Positions 25,911 through 35,235 of a stretch of DNA of 64,000 nucleotides are shown here, piece after piece. The stretch spans positions 162,942-226,941 of the forward strand of contig NZ_FLOB01000006.1 in assembly GCF_900089775.1 (NCBI RefSeq), read 5' to 3'. Under the pieces are notes generated by a model, which was given only the letters and a program-made list of their open reading frames with translations, made no database searches and was not told the origin of the DNA. This DNA is from Marinomonas spartinae (GTDB lineage: Bacteria > Pseudomonadota > Gammaproteobacteria > Pseudomonadales > Marinomonadaceae). The translations under genes and the position numbers were made by a program. How positions within the stretch are numbered: position 1 is the first letter of the stretch; every line of letters starts with the position of its first letter.

Positions 25911-26104
25911 GGTAGAAAGGCTCCTGCATTAATAGGGCTGATTTATCAAGCTCAGCTTTAATGTATCTGGTTTATTACGATGATTAAGGTAAATATAAAG
26001 TAGTAAGTTTAGCGGTTGGATGCAATTTATATCCATAAGTTCAATCATTTAGCGTAAAATAGTGACGATTTTCCATGGTCGACATGTTTAGACGATGAGG
26101 TTTT

Positions 26105-27277
26105 ATGCCATATCAGATTTTCTCTCACGTATTACCCAGTGCTTCGTTGGGCACTCAGCGTATTATTAAAGCCCACCATTTTGGTGTGCAGGGTGCTCGG
26201 CCAAAAGTGTACCTACAAGCCGGATTGCATGCGGACGAATGGCCAGGCTTTTTACTGCTGAATACGTTACTTAAGCATTTAAAAAAAGCCGATGAAGCAG
26301 GGTTGATTCAAGGGGAAATTGTGATTGTCCCTGTGGCGAATCCAATTGGTTTAGCACAAAACTTCCATGGTTATGTCCCTGGTCGGTTTGCTTTTTCTGA
26401 TGGAGGTGGCAACTTTAATCGTAACTGGCCGCAAATCGGTCAACAGGTCGCCAAGCGTATTCAATCCTCCATTACAGGGGATGTTGAAGAAAATAAAGTA
26501 CTGGTGCGTGAAGCGATTCGAGAAGAGTTGAAGCAGTTGCCGGATATGACTGAGCTGCAAGGCATGAAAAAGACGCTCTTGGCACTCTCTATGGACGCCG
26601 ATGAAGTACTGGATTTGCATTGTTCCGGTGAGGCGATGCTTCATGGCTATTTGCCACAAGAATTTGAAGACTATTTTAAGCCATTGTTAGGGTTGCTTGG
26701 GGCAAAAGTTGGTTTGTCAGAGTTAGAAACGGGCGCGGCCTCATTTGACGAGACCAATGTAAGTGTTTGGCGTGAGTTGAAAGGGCACTATGCTCATCTT
26801 ATCCCGTGGGGCTGCCGTTCGATGACCATTGAACTACGGGGGGAGAATGATATTTCCGATGAGGTGGCCGAACACGATGCCAAAGCGCTGCTTGAGTATC
26901 TGGTGCTGCGTGGTGTCGTTCATGGAGAGGTCTCTCAAGGTGAGGTTACTCAAGATGATAGCTCAAAGAGAGACGATTCAGCGGTTGTTTACTATCCGTT
27001 GGATGCTATGGATCTGGTGAAAGCACCTTGTGCGGGTATTGTCTGCTACAGCAAACAGATTGGCGACGAGGTAGAAGCTGGGGAAGTCATTGGTGAAGTG
27101 GTCAATTTAATGGAAGATGATGTAACGACCTCACGCTACCCATTGGTAGCTCGTACGAATGGCGTATTGTTTGCCCGTTACCAGCGCCGATTAGTCATGT
27201 GTGGGGAATCTGTGGCTAAAATTGCGGGACGAGAACACCTTGCCTATCGTGAAATTGGTCGTTTGTTTGAGGACTGA
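26105..27277 (+). CDS. Succinylglutamate desuccinylase/aspartoacylase family (M14-like) protein
   Basis: 390 residues. Zinc-ligand motifs of the AstE/AspA family are seen: YLQAGLHADEWPGFLLLN (HxxE) and later LDLHCSGEAML (His). Then follow GGGNFNRNWP, with the substrate Arg/Asn pair, and a catalytic Glu in SMTIELRGENDIS. The last 100 residues (APCAGIVCYSKQIGDEVEAG) form a biotinyl-like barrel found in many members. It hydrolyses an N-acyl amino acid or peptide amide; the true substrate is unknown. It is divergent from ynjB, so the transporter and the enzyme may handle the same compound. Confidence 0.85.
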   Translation: MPYQIFSHVLPSASLGTQRIIKAHHFGVQGARPKVYLQAGLHADEWPGFLLLNTLLKHLKKADEAGLIQGEIVIVPVANPIGLAQNFHGYVPGRFAFSDGGGNFNRNWPQIGQQVAKRIQSSITGDVEENKVLVREAIREELKQLPDMTELQGMKKTLLALSMDADEVLDLHCSGEAMLHGYLPQEFEDYFKPLLGLLGAKVGLSELETGAASFDETNVSVWRELKGHYAHLIPWGCRSMTIELRGENDISDEVAEHDAKALLEYLVLRGVVHGEVSQGEVTQDDSSKRDDSAVVYYPLDAMDLVKAPCAGIVCYSKQIGDEVEAGEVIGEVVNLMEDDVTTSRYPLVARTNGVLFARYQRRLVMCGESVAKIAGREHLAYREIGRLFED

Positions 27278-27349
27278 TGTCGAAGTAGTGGATTGGCTTA
27301 AGTGGCCAAAGAGAAGACAACGATTGTATTTTAGTATTGAGAGTATTGA

Positions 27350-29650
27350 GTGACAGAACAAGCCAGCCAGACACGACAGCTCACCCAAGAACAACAGTGT
27401 GTTGTGCAACACGATTTAGCCACGCCAGCCAAGGTCATTGCCGTGGCGGGGGCGGGTAAAACCACCACACTGATTTCGCGCATTGAGTATTTGTTGATGC
27501 AAGGAGTGGATGCCTCACAGATTGGCGTGTTCATGTTTAACAAAAGCGCCCAAGAAGAATTTTCCGAGCGCTTAAGTCAACACCTGTCTTCAAATGGCTT
27601 TATGCGTTCACCCAGCGTGATGACGTTTCATGGTTTTGGTTTAAAGCTGTGTCGTCGGATGGAGCAGCAAGGCTGGTTGCCCAATGCTAAGTTAGTCACC
27701 GATGATTTTAGTTTGGTAAAAATGTTACGGGAGGCTATGAGTCTCTTAGTTCGCAAAGGCGAGAAGGTGACACTTCAAGATGAAAAGGATTGGCTCGAAG
27801 ATGTGTTGCTGTTTATTGACCAAGTGAAAGCGTCCGCTCAGCCCGCCCAAGAGGTATTCAAACGTCTCGGTTGGTCGAAAGAACGTCAATTTTTTCCAGC
27901 GCTGTATAATGAATTGGAAAGCCTGCGTAAACGTCATAATATACGTTTTTTCTCCGATTTATTGTCTGATCCCTACGAATTGTTATTTGCGTTGAGTGAA
28001 GAAGAACGCCACCAAATACAAGGTTTTGTGCCCGCTTTTCGCTATTTGTTGATTGATGAATTTCAAGATATTAATCCTTGTCAGTACGAGTTGCTAAAAA
28101 TGCTTTATCCCGCGCCTTGTCAATGGATGATTGTCGGGGACGTTCAGCAGTGTATCTACGAATGGCGTGGTGCAAGCCCTGATATTATGGCGACCCAGTT
28201 TGATAGGGACTTTCAGTCCGTGCAAACTTACCCACTTAGTACCAGCTTTCGTTTTGGGCATTCCGTGGGATTAATGGCATCGAGCGTGATCAGTGAAAAC
28301 GATCCGGATGCCTTGGTCATCGGCGAAGGGGATCGTACGCGGGTGTCGTTTGCTCGCGCACCAAAAACAGGCAAAGCGCTATTGAGGGAACTCAAAACTT
28401 GGGTCGAAGAAGGGCGAGCCTTGAGTGAAAGTGCTGTTTTGGTGCGTTTGTACAGTGACATGGTGCCTATACAGTTGGCTTTGATGCACAAGGCTGTCCC
28501 TTACCAATTACATGGTGATTCCCCTTTAATGGAAAACCGCCAGATTCGGATGTTGGTAGCGTATCTTGGGGTAATTGCTGGTGGCTTGGAGAACCCTGAT
28601 TTGTTCTTTCGTCGCGATGATGTGGAATTCCTACTGAGTGTGCCCAGCTTAGGCGGTTCTATGGCACAGCGAAAAACCTTGATTCAACAGGCAAAACAAT
28701 CGCCACACTTACTGCCACAAATGATCGATACCATGGCGGATCAAGCCGAAGGCTGGCGAGCCAAAAAGCTCTACGAACGCGCTGATTGGTTGCGTAGTTT
28801 GACAATGTATCGCTCTGACCCAGCACAAGGGTTAGCTTATACGTTAGAAAAGCTGGGAATCTATCGATACTTTGAAAGCACCAGCAATAAAGATATTCAG
28901 ACTCAAGAGAAGATTGCCACTTGCGATGCCTTTATCGCCTATGTGCGTGGCGTTGGCGGGCAGGCACAGGATATTTTAACTCAGTTGGCGGCATTGAATG
29001 AACGACATACCGACGACGTGAACGGCGTTCACCTAATGACCATTCATAAATCCAAGGGGTTAGAGTTCGACTTAGTTTTGTTGTCTGGACTGCAAGAAGG
29101 GCGCTTTCCCTATTACGATGAAGACTTAAGTCATATCGATCAGCAGGCAGCCAGTCAGATGCAATCTGAACGCCGATTATTTTATGTGGCGATTACTCGG
29201 GCTAAGCAGCAATTGGTGATTTTAGAAACGCCTACAGCAGATGAAAATAAGCGGATGAAACGCGGTGATATCCCTCGGACAGCGTTGAAGAATATGGCTT
29301 TGTCGCGTTTTGTGTTTGAGGCTCAGCCCTACGCCGTCAGTCACATTTGTCAGCGTTGGCACGAAGATAGCAATGATGACCCCATTGATACGGCAAAAGG
29401 CACGTTGTTTCAACGCTATTTGAGTCGTGTTGATTCGGCACCGAGATTGATTTTTCGCCACCAGTTAAGTGACCAGACCCAAGGCTTAAAAGCCGGGGAT
29501 AAAGTGCGACACGATCGATTTGGTCAGGGGGTCGTAGTGCGTCAGGAACAAGAAGGTAAGCGAATGATTTTTGTGGACTTTGGTGATCAAGGATTGAAAC
29601 GATTCAACCCTCAACAAACTCAACTGGTGAAGTTGTCCTCTCGCTCTTAG
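27350..29650 (+). CDS. UvrD/Rep-type superfamily 1 DNA helicase
   Basis: 766 residues from a GTG start. The SF1A motifs are in order: Q-motif QLTQEQQCVV, motif I AVAGAGKTTTLISR, motif II LIDEFQDINPCQYEL, motif III VGDVQQCIYEWRGA, motif V VHLMTIHKSKGLEF and motif VI RRLFYVAITRAKQQL. The last 50 residues (AGDKVRHDRFGQGVVVRQEQ) are the Tudor-like tail of UvrD/PcrA. It is longer than Rep and diverges in the 2B region, so I do not call it uvrD itself. It probably acts in DNA repair or fork restart. Confidence 0.9.
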   Translation: MTEQASQTRQLTQEQQCVVQHDLATPAKVIAVAGAGKTTTLISRIEYLLMQGVDASQIGVFMFNKSAQEEFSERLSQHLSSNGFMRSPSVMTFHGFGLKLCRRMEQQGWLPNAKLVTDDFSLVKMLREAMSLLVRKGEKVTLQDEKDWLEDVLLFIDQVKASAQPAQEVFKRLGWSKERQFFPALYNELESLRKRHNIRFFSDLLSDPYELLFALSEEERHQIQGFVPAFRYLLIDEFQDINPCQYELLKMLYPAPCQWMIVGDVQQCIYEWRGASPDIMATQFDRDFQSVQTYPLSTSFRFGHSVGLMASSVISENDPDALVIGEGDRTRVSFARAPKTGKALLRELKTWVEEGRALSESAVLVRLYSDMVPIQLALMHKAVPYQLHGDSPLMENRQIRMLVAYLGVIAGGLENPDLFFRRDDVEFLLSVPSLGGSMAQRKTLIQQAKQSPHLLPQMIDTMADQAEGWRAKKLYERADWLRSLTMYRSDPAQGLAYTLEKLGIYRYFESTSNKDIQTQEKIATCDAFIAYVRGVGGQAQDILTQLAALNERHTDDVNGVHLMTIHKSKGLEFDLVLLSGLQEGRFPYYDEDLSHIDQQAASQMQSERRLFYVAITRAKQQLVILETPTADENKRMKRGDIPRTALKNMALSRFVFEAQPYAVSHICQRWHEDSNDDPIDTAKGTLFQRYLSRVDSAPRLIFRHQLSDQTQGLKAGDKVRHDRFGQGVVVRQEQEGKRMIFVDFGDQGLKRFNPQQTQLVKLSSRS

Positions 29651-29704
29651 GCCTTTCATGTCACAAAAACTATATATTGTCGTTATTAGATTGTTGGAGA
29701 AACC

Positions 29705-30661
29705 ATGTCTATTCCATTGATTGATTTTGAAAAATTAACGAGTTCAAACCAAGCTGTGAGTCAGGAAGAAATACAAGCGTTGGACTCCGCCTGTCGTGAA
29801 ATTGGCTTTTTTTATTTGGTGAACTCCAGCCTTTCTCCCGCCCTAATGAAAAAATTAATGGGCGCAGCACAACGTTTTTTTGCACAGCCTGATAAGGTAA
29901 AACGGGCGATTGATATCAAAAATAGCCCCAATCATCGCGGCTATGGCGGCATTGGTGAAGAACAGCTAGACGAAGTGTCCCATGCGGATTGGAAAGAAAC
30001 CTTCGATATGGCGTTGGACTTAGCAAAAGATCATCCGTTAGTGGGCAAATACCCAGCCATGTATGGACCAAATCAGAACCCGAGTGATCCATTGGTGGTT
30101 GAAGTGTTGCAGGACTATTATGTGGCGGCTTTTGAGGTGGCTCAAAAGGTACTGATGGCGATGGCGCAAGCGCTGAAACTTGAGCCCGGTTTTTTTACTC
30201 GGTGTTTTACCGATCATGTAACGGTTTTACGCATGATTCATTATCCGCCTCGCCCTGCGGACGATCATCATAACGGCGCCGGTGCCCATACGGATTACGG
30301 TTGTATCACTTTGTTATTACAAGACATGATCGGTGGATTACAGGTGAAAAATCGTCGTGGCGAATGGGTGGATGCGACGCCAGTCGAAAACGCCTTGGTC
30401 GTGAACATAGGGGATCTGATGCAGCGCTGGACGAATGATGAGTATGTTTCCACCTCTCATCGTGTGGTATCGCCTTTGTCTGGTGTGGATCGCTACTCGT
30501 TTCCTTTCTTTGTGGAACCCGATTACGAAACCAATGTGGCATGTGTGCCTAGCTGCTTTTCGGCCGATAAGCCCGCCAAATATGCACCGATTTTAAGTGG
30601 TGACTGGATTCAATCGCGATTTGATGCCACCTATGCCTATCGAGAAAAATCCTCATCTTAA
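29705..30661 (+). CDS. 2-oxoglutarate/Fe(II)-dependent oxygenase, isopenicillin N synthase family
   Basis: 318 residues. The N-terminal DIOX_N domain starts at PLIDFEKL. The iron ligands are His and Asp of GAGAHTDYGCITLLLQD and the distal His of TSHRVVSP; the 2-oxoglutarate Arg-x-Ser is in DRYSFPFFVEPDY. The substrate is unknown; bacterial relatives include ethylene-forming and gibberellin-like oxygenases, but nothing in the context points to one. GGAG precedes the ATG. A 12-bp hairpin follows the gene. Confidence 0.88.
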   Translation: MSIPLIDFEKLTSSNQAVSQEEIQALDSACREIGFFYLVNSSLSPALMKKLMGAAQRFFAQPDKVKRAIDIKNSPNHRGYGGIGEEQLDEVSHADWKETFDMALDLAKDHPLVGKYPAMYGPNQNPSDPLVVEVLQDYYVAAFEVAQKVLMAMAQALKLEPGFFTRCFTDHVTVLRMIHYPPRPADDHHNGAGAHTDYGCITLLLQDMIGGLQVKNRRGEWVDATPVENALVVNIGDLMQRWTNDEYVSTSHRVVSPLSGVDRYSFPFFVEPDYETNVACVPSCFSADKPAKYAPILSGDWIQSRFDATYAYREKSSS

Positions 30662-30670
30662 CAACATCGT

Positions 30671-30707
30671 TTTATCCTATGCCATCTTGTAGACTGCATA
30701 GGATAAA
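30671..30707. terminator. Stem-loop after the oxygenase gene
   Basis: TTTATCCTATGC (30671-30682) pairs perfectly with GCATAGGATAAA (30696-30707) around a 13-base loop, ten bases after the stop codon. It separates the oxygenase from the following GAK cluster. There is no long T-tract. Confidence 0.5.
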
Positions 30708-30842
30708 CAGTATTAATGGCTAAGGGTAAAAGGGCAATTCAATCAATAACCCTATTAAGAACAGGACGTTGTCATATAAAGGTAACTTTGTATGCTTGAG
30801 TTTAGTGCTATAATCAATTTCAAATTGTAACGGTAGGACACT

Positions 30843-32510
30843 ATGCCATCGCATCCCTTGGCCATCCAAGAGAATCTCTATTTTCTGTTAAATGAAGTCG
30901 AAAAACATTATTTCCTCGTCGATCAGTTTTTTAAAACACAGTCTCCGGATGTGTTGCCCCGCATTTATGCCCGCCGTGGTTATATGCAAACTCTGCGCGA
31001 AAAAATCGAAATAAAATGTTCTGAAATGACCAAACGGCGTAAGCCTGGTACGGCCCATGCGATCCGAGTTGAGGCCGTTCGTTCCCTTGCTGCTGCCCTT
31101 GAGGGGGTGGCTCAGCATTATTTGGATTGTGTTCAGGAAGGGACATTAGAGCAAGCCTATGAACATCCAGGGGCCCTTATTTGCAGTAAGTTACTGCGGC
31201 GCATGGACCGTTCCCTCAATTTAGTAAAAGTAGGCTTGGATAAATCCCAGCGTCGTATTGGTATCAAACTAGGACGAAGCACGCAGGGATTATTGGCGAT
31301 GTACGATGACATTCAAGAAGCCACATTGGCAGCTAAAGCAGGCTTGACCGACACACAACTAAAGTCTGCTATTTTGAGTAATTACGCCCTTAAGTGTGCT
31401 ATTCAGCAATTGGCCATTGTGGGCGAGTCTTTGATCAAAGCAGATTTAGGTCAAGTAGTCAGTTTACAGAACTACGACCATCTTCGTGATTCTGTATCCT
31501 CTCTTAACTACAGTCTGAGCGATTTAAAAGTACGTCGTTTAGCGCTGACTCGTTCAGGCAGTGCTATTGCCGCGATTTCCCATAAAGATGAGTCGGGTAA
31601 AGACATTCTGGCAGTTTACAAAGAGGGGGATCACAATAAACTTGCCGAAGAAGTCGAAGGCATGAAGCACTGGCGCGATGTGGATCCTCAACTTGCCCCT
31701 GATGTACTGGCTCACACCACTTCTAATGGTCGCTCTTCTTCACTGTTAATTGAACATTTACCCGGTAAAACATTAGAAGCCTTGCTCATCGATCCTGATA
31801 AAGACAATGACAAAGCCTTTGAAGCGCGCAAAGAGACGGTTAATAGTGCGCTTTCTATACTGTTTAAAACCCTCAATCGAATCTGGAAAGTGACGTATAC
31901 ACCAGAACATTGCCAAGCCCGCTTTATGCAACAATTGGCTAAGCGAATCGATGACAGTATTCGGGTTCATCCAGACTTTTTTACGCCAGAACATCGCATT
32001 TGTGGGCAAGTTCGTCCCAGCTTTGCGGAGTTAATGCGTGAGGTGGGAGAGAAAGAAGCCCATTGGCGGGTGAACTTTTCGGTGCTGATTCACGGGGATT
32101 TTAATGTTGATAATGTGATCTATGACTCCGTTGAAAAGCGTATTTATTTTATTGATCTTCACCGATCAGCGTATTTTGATTATGTGCAAGATTTGTCTGT
32201 GTTAATGGTGTCCATCTATCGCTTACAGGTGTTGAGTGGCTCCACCCGTGAACTCATGATGCAAAGTGCCATGCAGATTTATCAATTTGGTCGTCGCTTC
32301 GCTAAGCGCCAAAATGATGACTATTTTGAGTTGAGGTTGGCAGCAGGTCTAGCCCGATCATTTGCCACGTCGACACGCTTTATTTTCGATAAAAAACTCG
32401 CTTCACGAATGCATTTACGCGCTCGCTATTTACTTGAACATTTGGCGCGAATCACAACAGAACAGGAACTGAATTTCAAACTTCCCATTAAGGAATTGTA
32501 TGTTGAATAA
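30843..32510 (+). CDS. GAK-cluster protein: helical domain fused to phosphotransferase (APH-like) fold
   Basis: 555 residues. The first half (about 1-230) is all helical and resembles a PhoU-type bundle (ALICSKLLRRMDRSLNLVKV), an uncertain resemblance. The second half is a protein-kinase/aminoglycoside-phosphotransferase fold. A lid-like GSAIAAISHKDESGKDIL and VYKEGD are followed by the catalytic loop LIHGDFNVDNVIYDS and the magnesium-binding IDLHRSAYFDYVQDLS (Brenner-type H-G-D-x-N plus D). The invariant Lys may be that of VYKEG. It heads a six-gene run; the next ORF overlaps it by 11 bp, so coupling is likely. The phosphorylated substrate is unknown. Confidence 0.75.
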   Translation: MPSHPLAIQENLYFLLNEVEKHYFLVDQFFKTQSPDVLPRIYARRGYMQTLREKIEIKCSEMTKRRKPGTAHAIRVEAVRSLAAALEGVAQHYLDCVQEGTLEQAYEHPGALICSKLLRRMDRSLNLVKVGLDKSQRRIGIKLGRSTQGLLAMYDDIQEATLAAKAGLTDTQLKSAILSNYALKCAIQQLAIVGESLIKADLGQVVSLQNYDHLRDSVSSLNYSLSDLKVRRLALTRSGSAIAAISHKDESGKDILAVYKEGDHNKLAEEVEGMKHWRDVDPQLAPDVLAHTTSNGRSSSLLIEHLPGKTLEALLIDPDKDNDKAFEARKETVNSALSILFKTLNRIWKVTYTPEHCQARFMQQLAKRIDDSIRVHPDFFTPEHRICGQVRPSFAELMREVGEKEAHWRVNFSVLIHGDFNVDNVIYDSVEKRIYFIDLHRSAYFDYVQDLSVLMVSIYRLQVLSGSTRELMMQSAMQIYQFGRRFAKRQNDDYFELRLAAGLARSFATSTRFIFDKKLASRMHLRARYLLEHLARITTEQELNFKLPIKELYVE

Positions 32511-33423
32511 GTCAGAGCAACTGAGCAACTTGAAGGTTGGCGTGATTGGTATCCCGGGGAAATGGTCTACTGAAGTATTAGCAGACCGTCTTGAGGCAAA
32601 AACCGGCTTTCGAACCGTCATGGATGTGAGAGACATTGCCTTACACTTGGATACGAATAAAGTTTTTTGCAAAGGACTGGATTTGACGGAACTGGATGGC
32701 GTGATTATCAAAAAAATCAGCCAAGTTTATTCCCCAACTACGGAAGACCGAATTCATATTCTGTCGCATCTTGAAGCGCTAGGTGTGCCCGTTTTTAGTC
32801 CAACGGGAAGCATGGGCAAATTAATCAATCGCTTGAGCGGTACGCTGGCATTGCAGCAAGGGGGCATTCCAATGCCGAAAACACGCATTACCGAGTCCGT
32901 TGAGGCGGCCTTTGAGATAGTGCGTGAATTTGGTGCTGCCATTCTGAAGCCCTTATATTCGACGAAGGCTCGTGGCATGGTGTATCTGCGAGAAGAAGAC
33001 AGTGACGAAACGGTGCGCACCCAACTGGCTGAGTATCAGCAGACACAGCCCTTGTTGTACATCCAACAGGCACTTAATCTGCATGGTCGTGACTTAGGTA
33101 TGGTGTTTATCGGTGGTGAGTATTTTTGTACTTATGCCCGAGTAGGAAATGCAGAGGCTTGGAATACCACCATCAACAGTGGCGGACGTTATGAAATGTT
33201 TGAACCAGACGCTGAGCTGATTGAATTAGGCCGTCGTTCTCAAGCTTGTTTTGACTTGAGTTTTACCACCGTCGATATTGCATTGACAGACGAAGGTCCA
33301 GTGGTGTTTGAGGTGTCTGCTTTTGGTGGTTTTAAAGGTGCATTAGATGGCTGTCATTTAGATGCGGCTGAGGCCTATGCCAACTATGTGCTAAGCTCTA
33401 TAGACAATCAAAAGGGTAACTAA
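32500..33423 (+). CDS. GAK-system ATP-grasp enzyme (RimK-like)
   Basis: 307 residues. RimK/glutathione-synthetase-type ATP-grasp: LINRLSGTLALQQGGIPMPK (lid start), FGAAILKPLYSTKARGMVYL (ATP-binding Lys and small loop), GRDLGMVFIGGEYFCTYAR, and magnesium ligands in TVDIALTDEGPVVFEVSAF. Such enzymes ligate a carboxylate to an amine through an acyl-phosphate. From memory the NCBIfam name is 'GAK system ATP-grasp enzyme', defined by its neighbourhood with an HprK-related kinase and an amphi-Trp protein, exactly as here. The ATG lies inside the upstream gene's last codons. Confidence 0.85.
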   Translation: MLNKSEQLSNLKVGVIGIPGKWSTEVLADRLEAKTGFRTVMDVRDIALHLDTNKVFCKGLDLTELDGVIIKKISQVYSPTTEDRIHILSHLEALGVPVFSPTGSMGKLINRLSGTLALQQGGIPMPKTRITESVEAAFEIVREFGAAILKPLYSTKARGMVYLREEDSDETVRTQLAEYQQTQPLLYIQQALNLHGRDLGMVFIGGEYFCTYARVGNAEAWNTTINSGGRYEMFEPDAELIELGRRSQACFDLSFTTVDIALTDEGPVVFEVSAFGGFKGALDGCHLDAAEAYANYVLSSIDNQKGN

Positions 33424-33425
33424 CT

Positions 33426-34532
33426 ATGACTCAAGGACCTCTAGATAATCTTACATTAAAGACAATGATGGGTACTTGTCAGCATCAGCTTACCCTGATA
33501 TTTGGTGTGTTGACGGTAAGAGTTCATGCCAACAACCCTGCCATTTTAGTGGAGCTCGACGATTACTATAAAAGCTATCGCGACGGAAAATTGGGCTCCC
33601 AAGCCATTGATTTGTATGTGGTCGACCACGAGGAAGTCGTGGAGTCAGTCAATTGGCAAGAAGTGCCAAGAGAAGTGGGAAAACGGGGTCGCAAAGAAGG
33701 CTATCTAGATCATCTCTGTGAGCAAGGTGTGTTTGAAGGGCGCTGGATTAAAAAGTTTAAGACCGGCATGCTCATGCTACAGCGACTTGAAAATCCGGTG
33801 GTGGTTGGGCCTTGTCAGGCGAACTTAGCGCAGGTTATTAACTTTATTAATAATCAATTTTTAAATCTTCACCTTCGTAATGGCTTTTTATTGGGGCACG
33901 CGGCGGCTTTCAGTGTAGATGGAAACATCACGGCTATTGCAGCGGGTTCAGGGGGCGGTAAATCTACCCTGATGTTACGTTGCTTAGAAAAAACCAGTCG
34001 CCAATTTGTCACCAATGATCGTATTTTGATGCGTCAATCTGATGAAGGGGTTGAGGCGGTAGGGGTTGCCAAGTTACCTCGGGTGAATCCAGGTACGTTA
34101 CTAAATTCAGAGCGTCTTAAACCCATTTTAACAGCCCACAGACAAGAAGAGCTGCTGACGATGACGAAGCAGGACTTGTGGCAGTTAGAAGAGAAATATG
34201 ATGTCCAGATTGAAGATAAATATGGGCCAAACCGTGTTGAACTAAATGGTAAGTTACGTAATTTGGTGATGCTGGATTGGTCTTTAGAGTCAACCCAGCC
34301 AACGCAATTAGTGCGTGTAGATTTAACAAAATCGCCGGATACCATCGAAGGACTACGTAAACGTCCAGGGCCGTTTTATCAGGATGAGTCCGGAGCCTTT
34401 GCGGATTTACATGCTTGTGATTCCGTTGAGACATACTGTGATACGCTGAATGGTGTGCAGGTGTTTCGTTTAACGGGGGCAATAGATTTTGATAAAGCCT
34501 TTGCTCTGATGGACACCATGGATTCGTTATGA
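33426..34532 (+). CDS. HprK-related kinase B
   Basis: 368 residues. The P-loop AAGSGGGKSTLMLRCLE (about residues 177-193) and the preceding GHAAAFSVDG match the HPr kinase/phosphorylase core. The flanking domain differs from true HprK, and no HPr gene is near. VTNDRILMRQ follows as the Walker-B-like segment. From memory this corresponds to the NCBIfam 'HprK-related kinase B' family that defines GAK loci. It starts two bases after the ATP-grasp stop and its own end overlaps the next start (ATGA). It probably phosphorylates a protein or modified peptide; the target is unknown. Confidence 0.85.
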   Translation: MTQGPLDNLTLKTMMGTCQHQLTLIFGVLTVRVHANNPAILVELDDYYKSYRDGKLGSQAIDLYVVDHEEVVESVNWQEVPREVGKRGRKEGYLDHLCEQGVFEGRWIKKFKTGMLMLQRLENPVVVGPCQANLAQVINFINNQFLNLHLRNGFLLGHAAAFSVDGNITAIAAGSGGGKSTLMLRCLEKTSRQFVTNDRILMRQSDEGVEAVGVAKLPRVNPGTLLNSERLKPILTAHRQEELLTMTKQDLWQLEEKYDVQIEDKYGPNRVELNGKLRNLVMLDWSLESTQPTQLVRVDLTKSPDTIEGLRKRPGPFYQDESGAFADLHACDSVETYCDTLNGVQVFRLTGAIDFDKAFALMDTMDSL

Positions 34533-35212
34533 CGGCAAGATTCGCGTTGATCCGCCACGGTGCTTATCAGCAACTGACCGATGTGCCCAGTGCCTTACAG
34601 CCTTTTCCACTGACAGAGGAAGGAGAAGAGGAGGTGCGTCGTCAGGCGCGGGCCTTTGGCCAATGGTTAGCCCAGACGAATCAAAGGCTGAATCCAGTGG
34701 TCGATACTTCAACACTGTTAAGAGCCTTCCAAACGGGAGGCCTTTATATCGATGAACTGCGGCCCTTTTTTCTGGGCGAACCTCGTATCCAAAGTACGTT
34801 TAGCTTGTGCGAGCGTAGTGTTGGCGCCGTCGCTAATTTGACGATAAAAGAGATTGAGCGGATCTTGGAACTGGATCCAAGGTTTGACTTGCCTCCTAAA
34901 AACTGGAAGTCTAACAGTGAGTATTGTTTACCCTTTGATGGTGCCGAGTCATTAAACCAAGCCGGTGAGCGGGTGGCCGATCACATTCGTTCTTGGCATG
35001 ATAAGGCCGAAGCTGGCATTAAGTTGTTTATTGGCCATGGCGCATCGTTTCGCCATGGTGCTTGTCATCTTAATGTCATAGATTTTTGCGATATTAGACG
35101 ATTTAGCATGCATTACGGCCATCCGATTGTGATGGAATTGGCCGATAATCAAGCGCCCAACCGACTTTATGGAGAGTGGAAACAGCGCCAGATTCAAGAT
35201 GTACCTGATTGA
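34529..35212 (+). CDS. Histidine phosphatase superfamily protein (GAK cluster)
   Basis: 227 residues. The catalytic RHG is in ARFALIRHGAYQQL (residues about 8-10), followed by FPLTEEGEEEVRRQARAFG. The second catalytic His is in LFIGHGASFRHGACH. The branch-1 histidine phosphatase fold removes phosphate from small molecules or proteins. The 4-bp ATGA overlap with the kinase gene suggests that it reverses or follows the kinase reaction. I know no experimental work on this association. Confidence 0.85.
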   Translation: MTARFALIRHGAYQQLTDVPSALQPFPLTEEGEEEVRRQARAFGQWLAQTNQRLNPVVDTSTLLRAFQTGGLYIDELRPFFLGEPRIQSTFSLCERSVGAVANLTIKEIERILELDPRFDLPPKNWKSNSEYCLPFDGAESLNQAGERVADHIRSWHDKAEAGIKLFIGHGASFRHGACHLNVIDFCDIRRFSMHYGHPIVMELADNQAPNRLYGEWKQRQIQDVPD

Positions 35213-35235
35213 TAGCCCCGAACTGAGAACTCAAA

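Noticed and set aside
25911..26104. Thiamine-pyrophosphate riboswitch before ynjB
   Set aside because: No THI-box sequence (CTGAGA and the conserved second arm) is visible, so thiamine transport is not supported.
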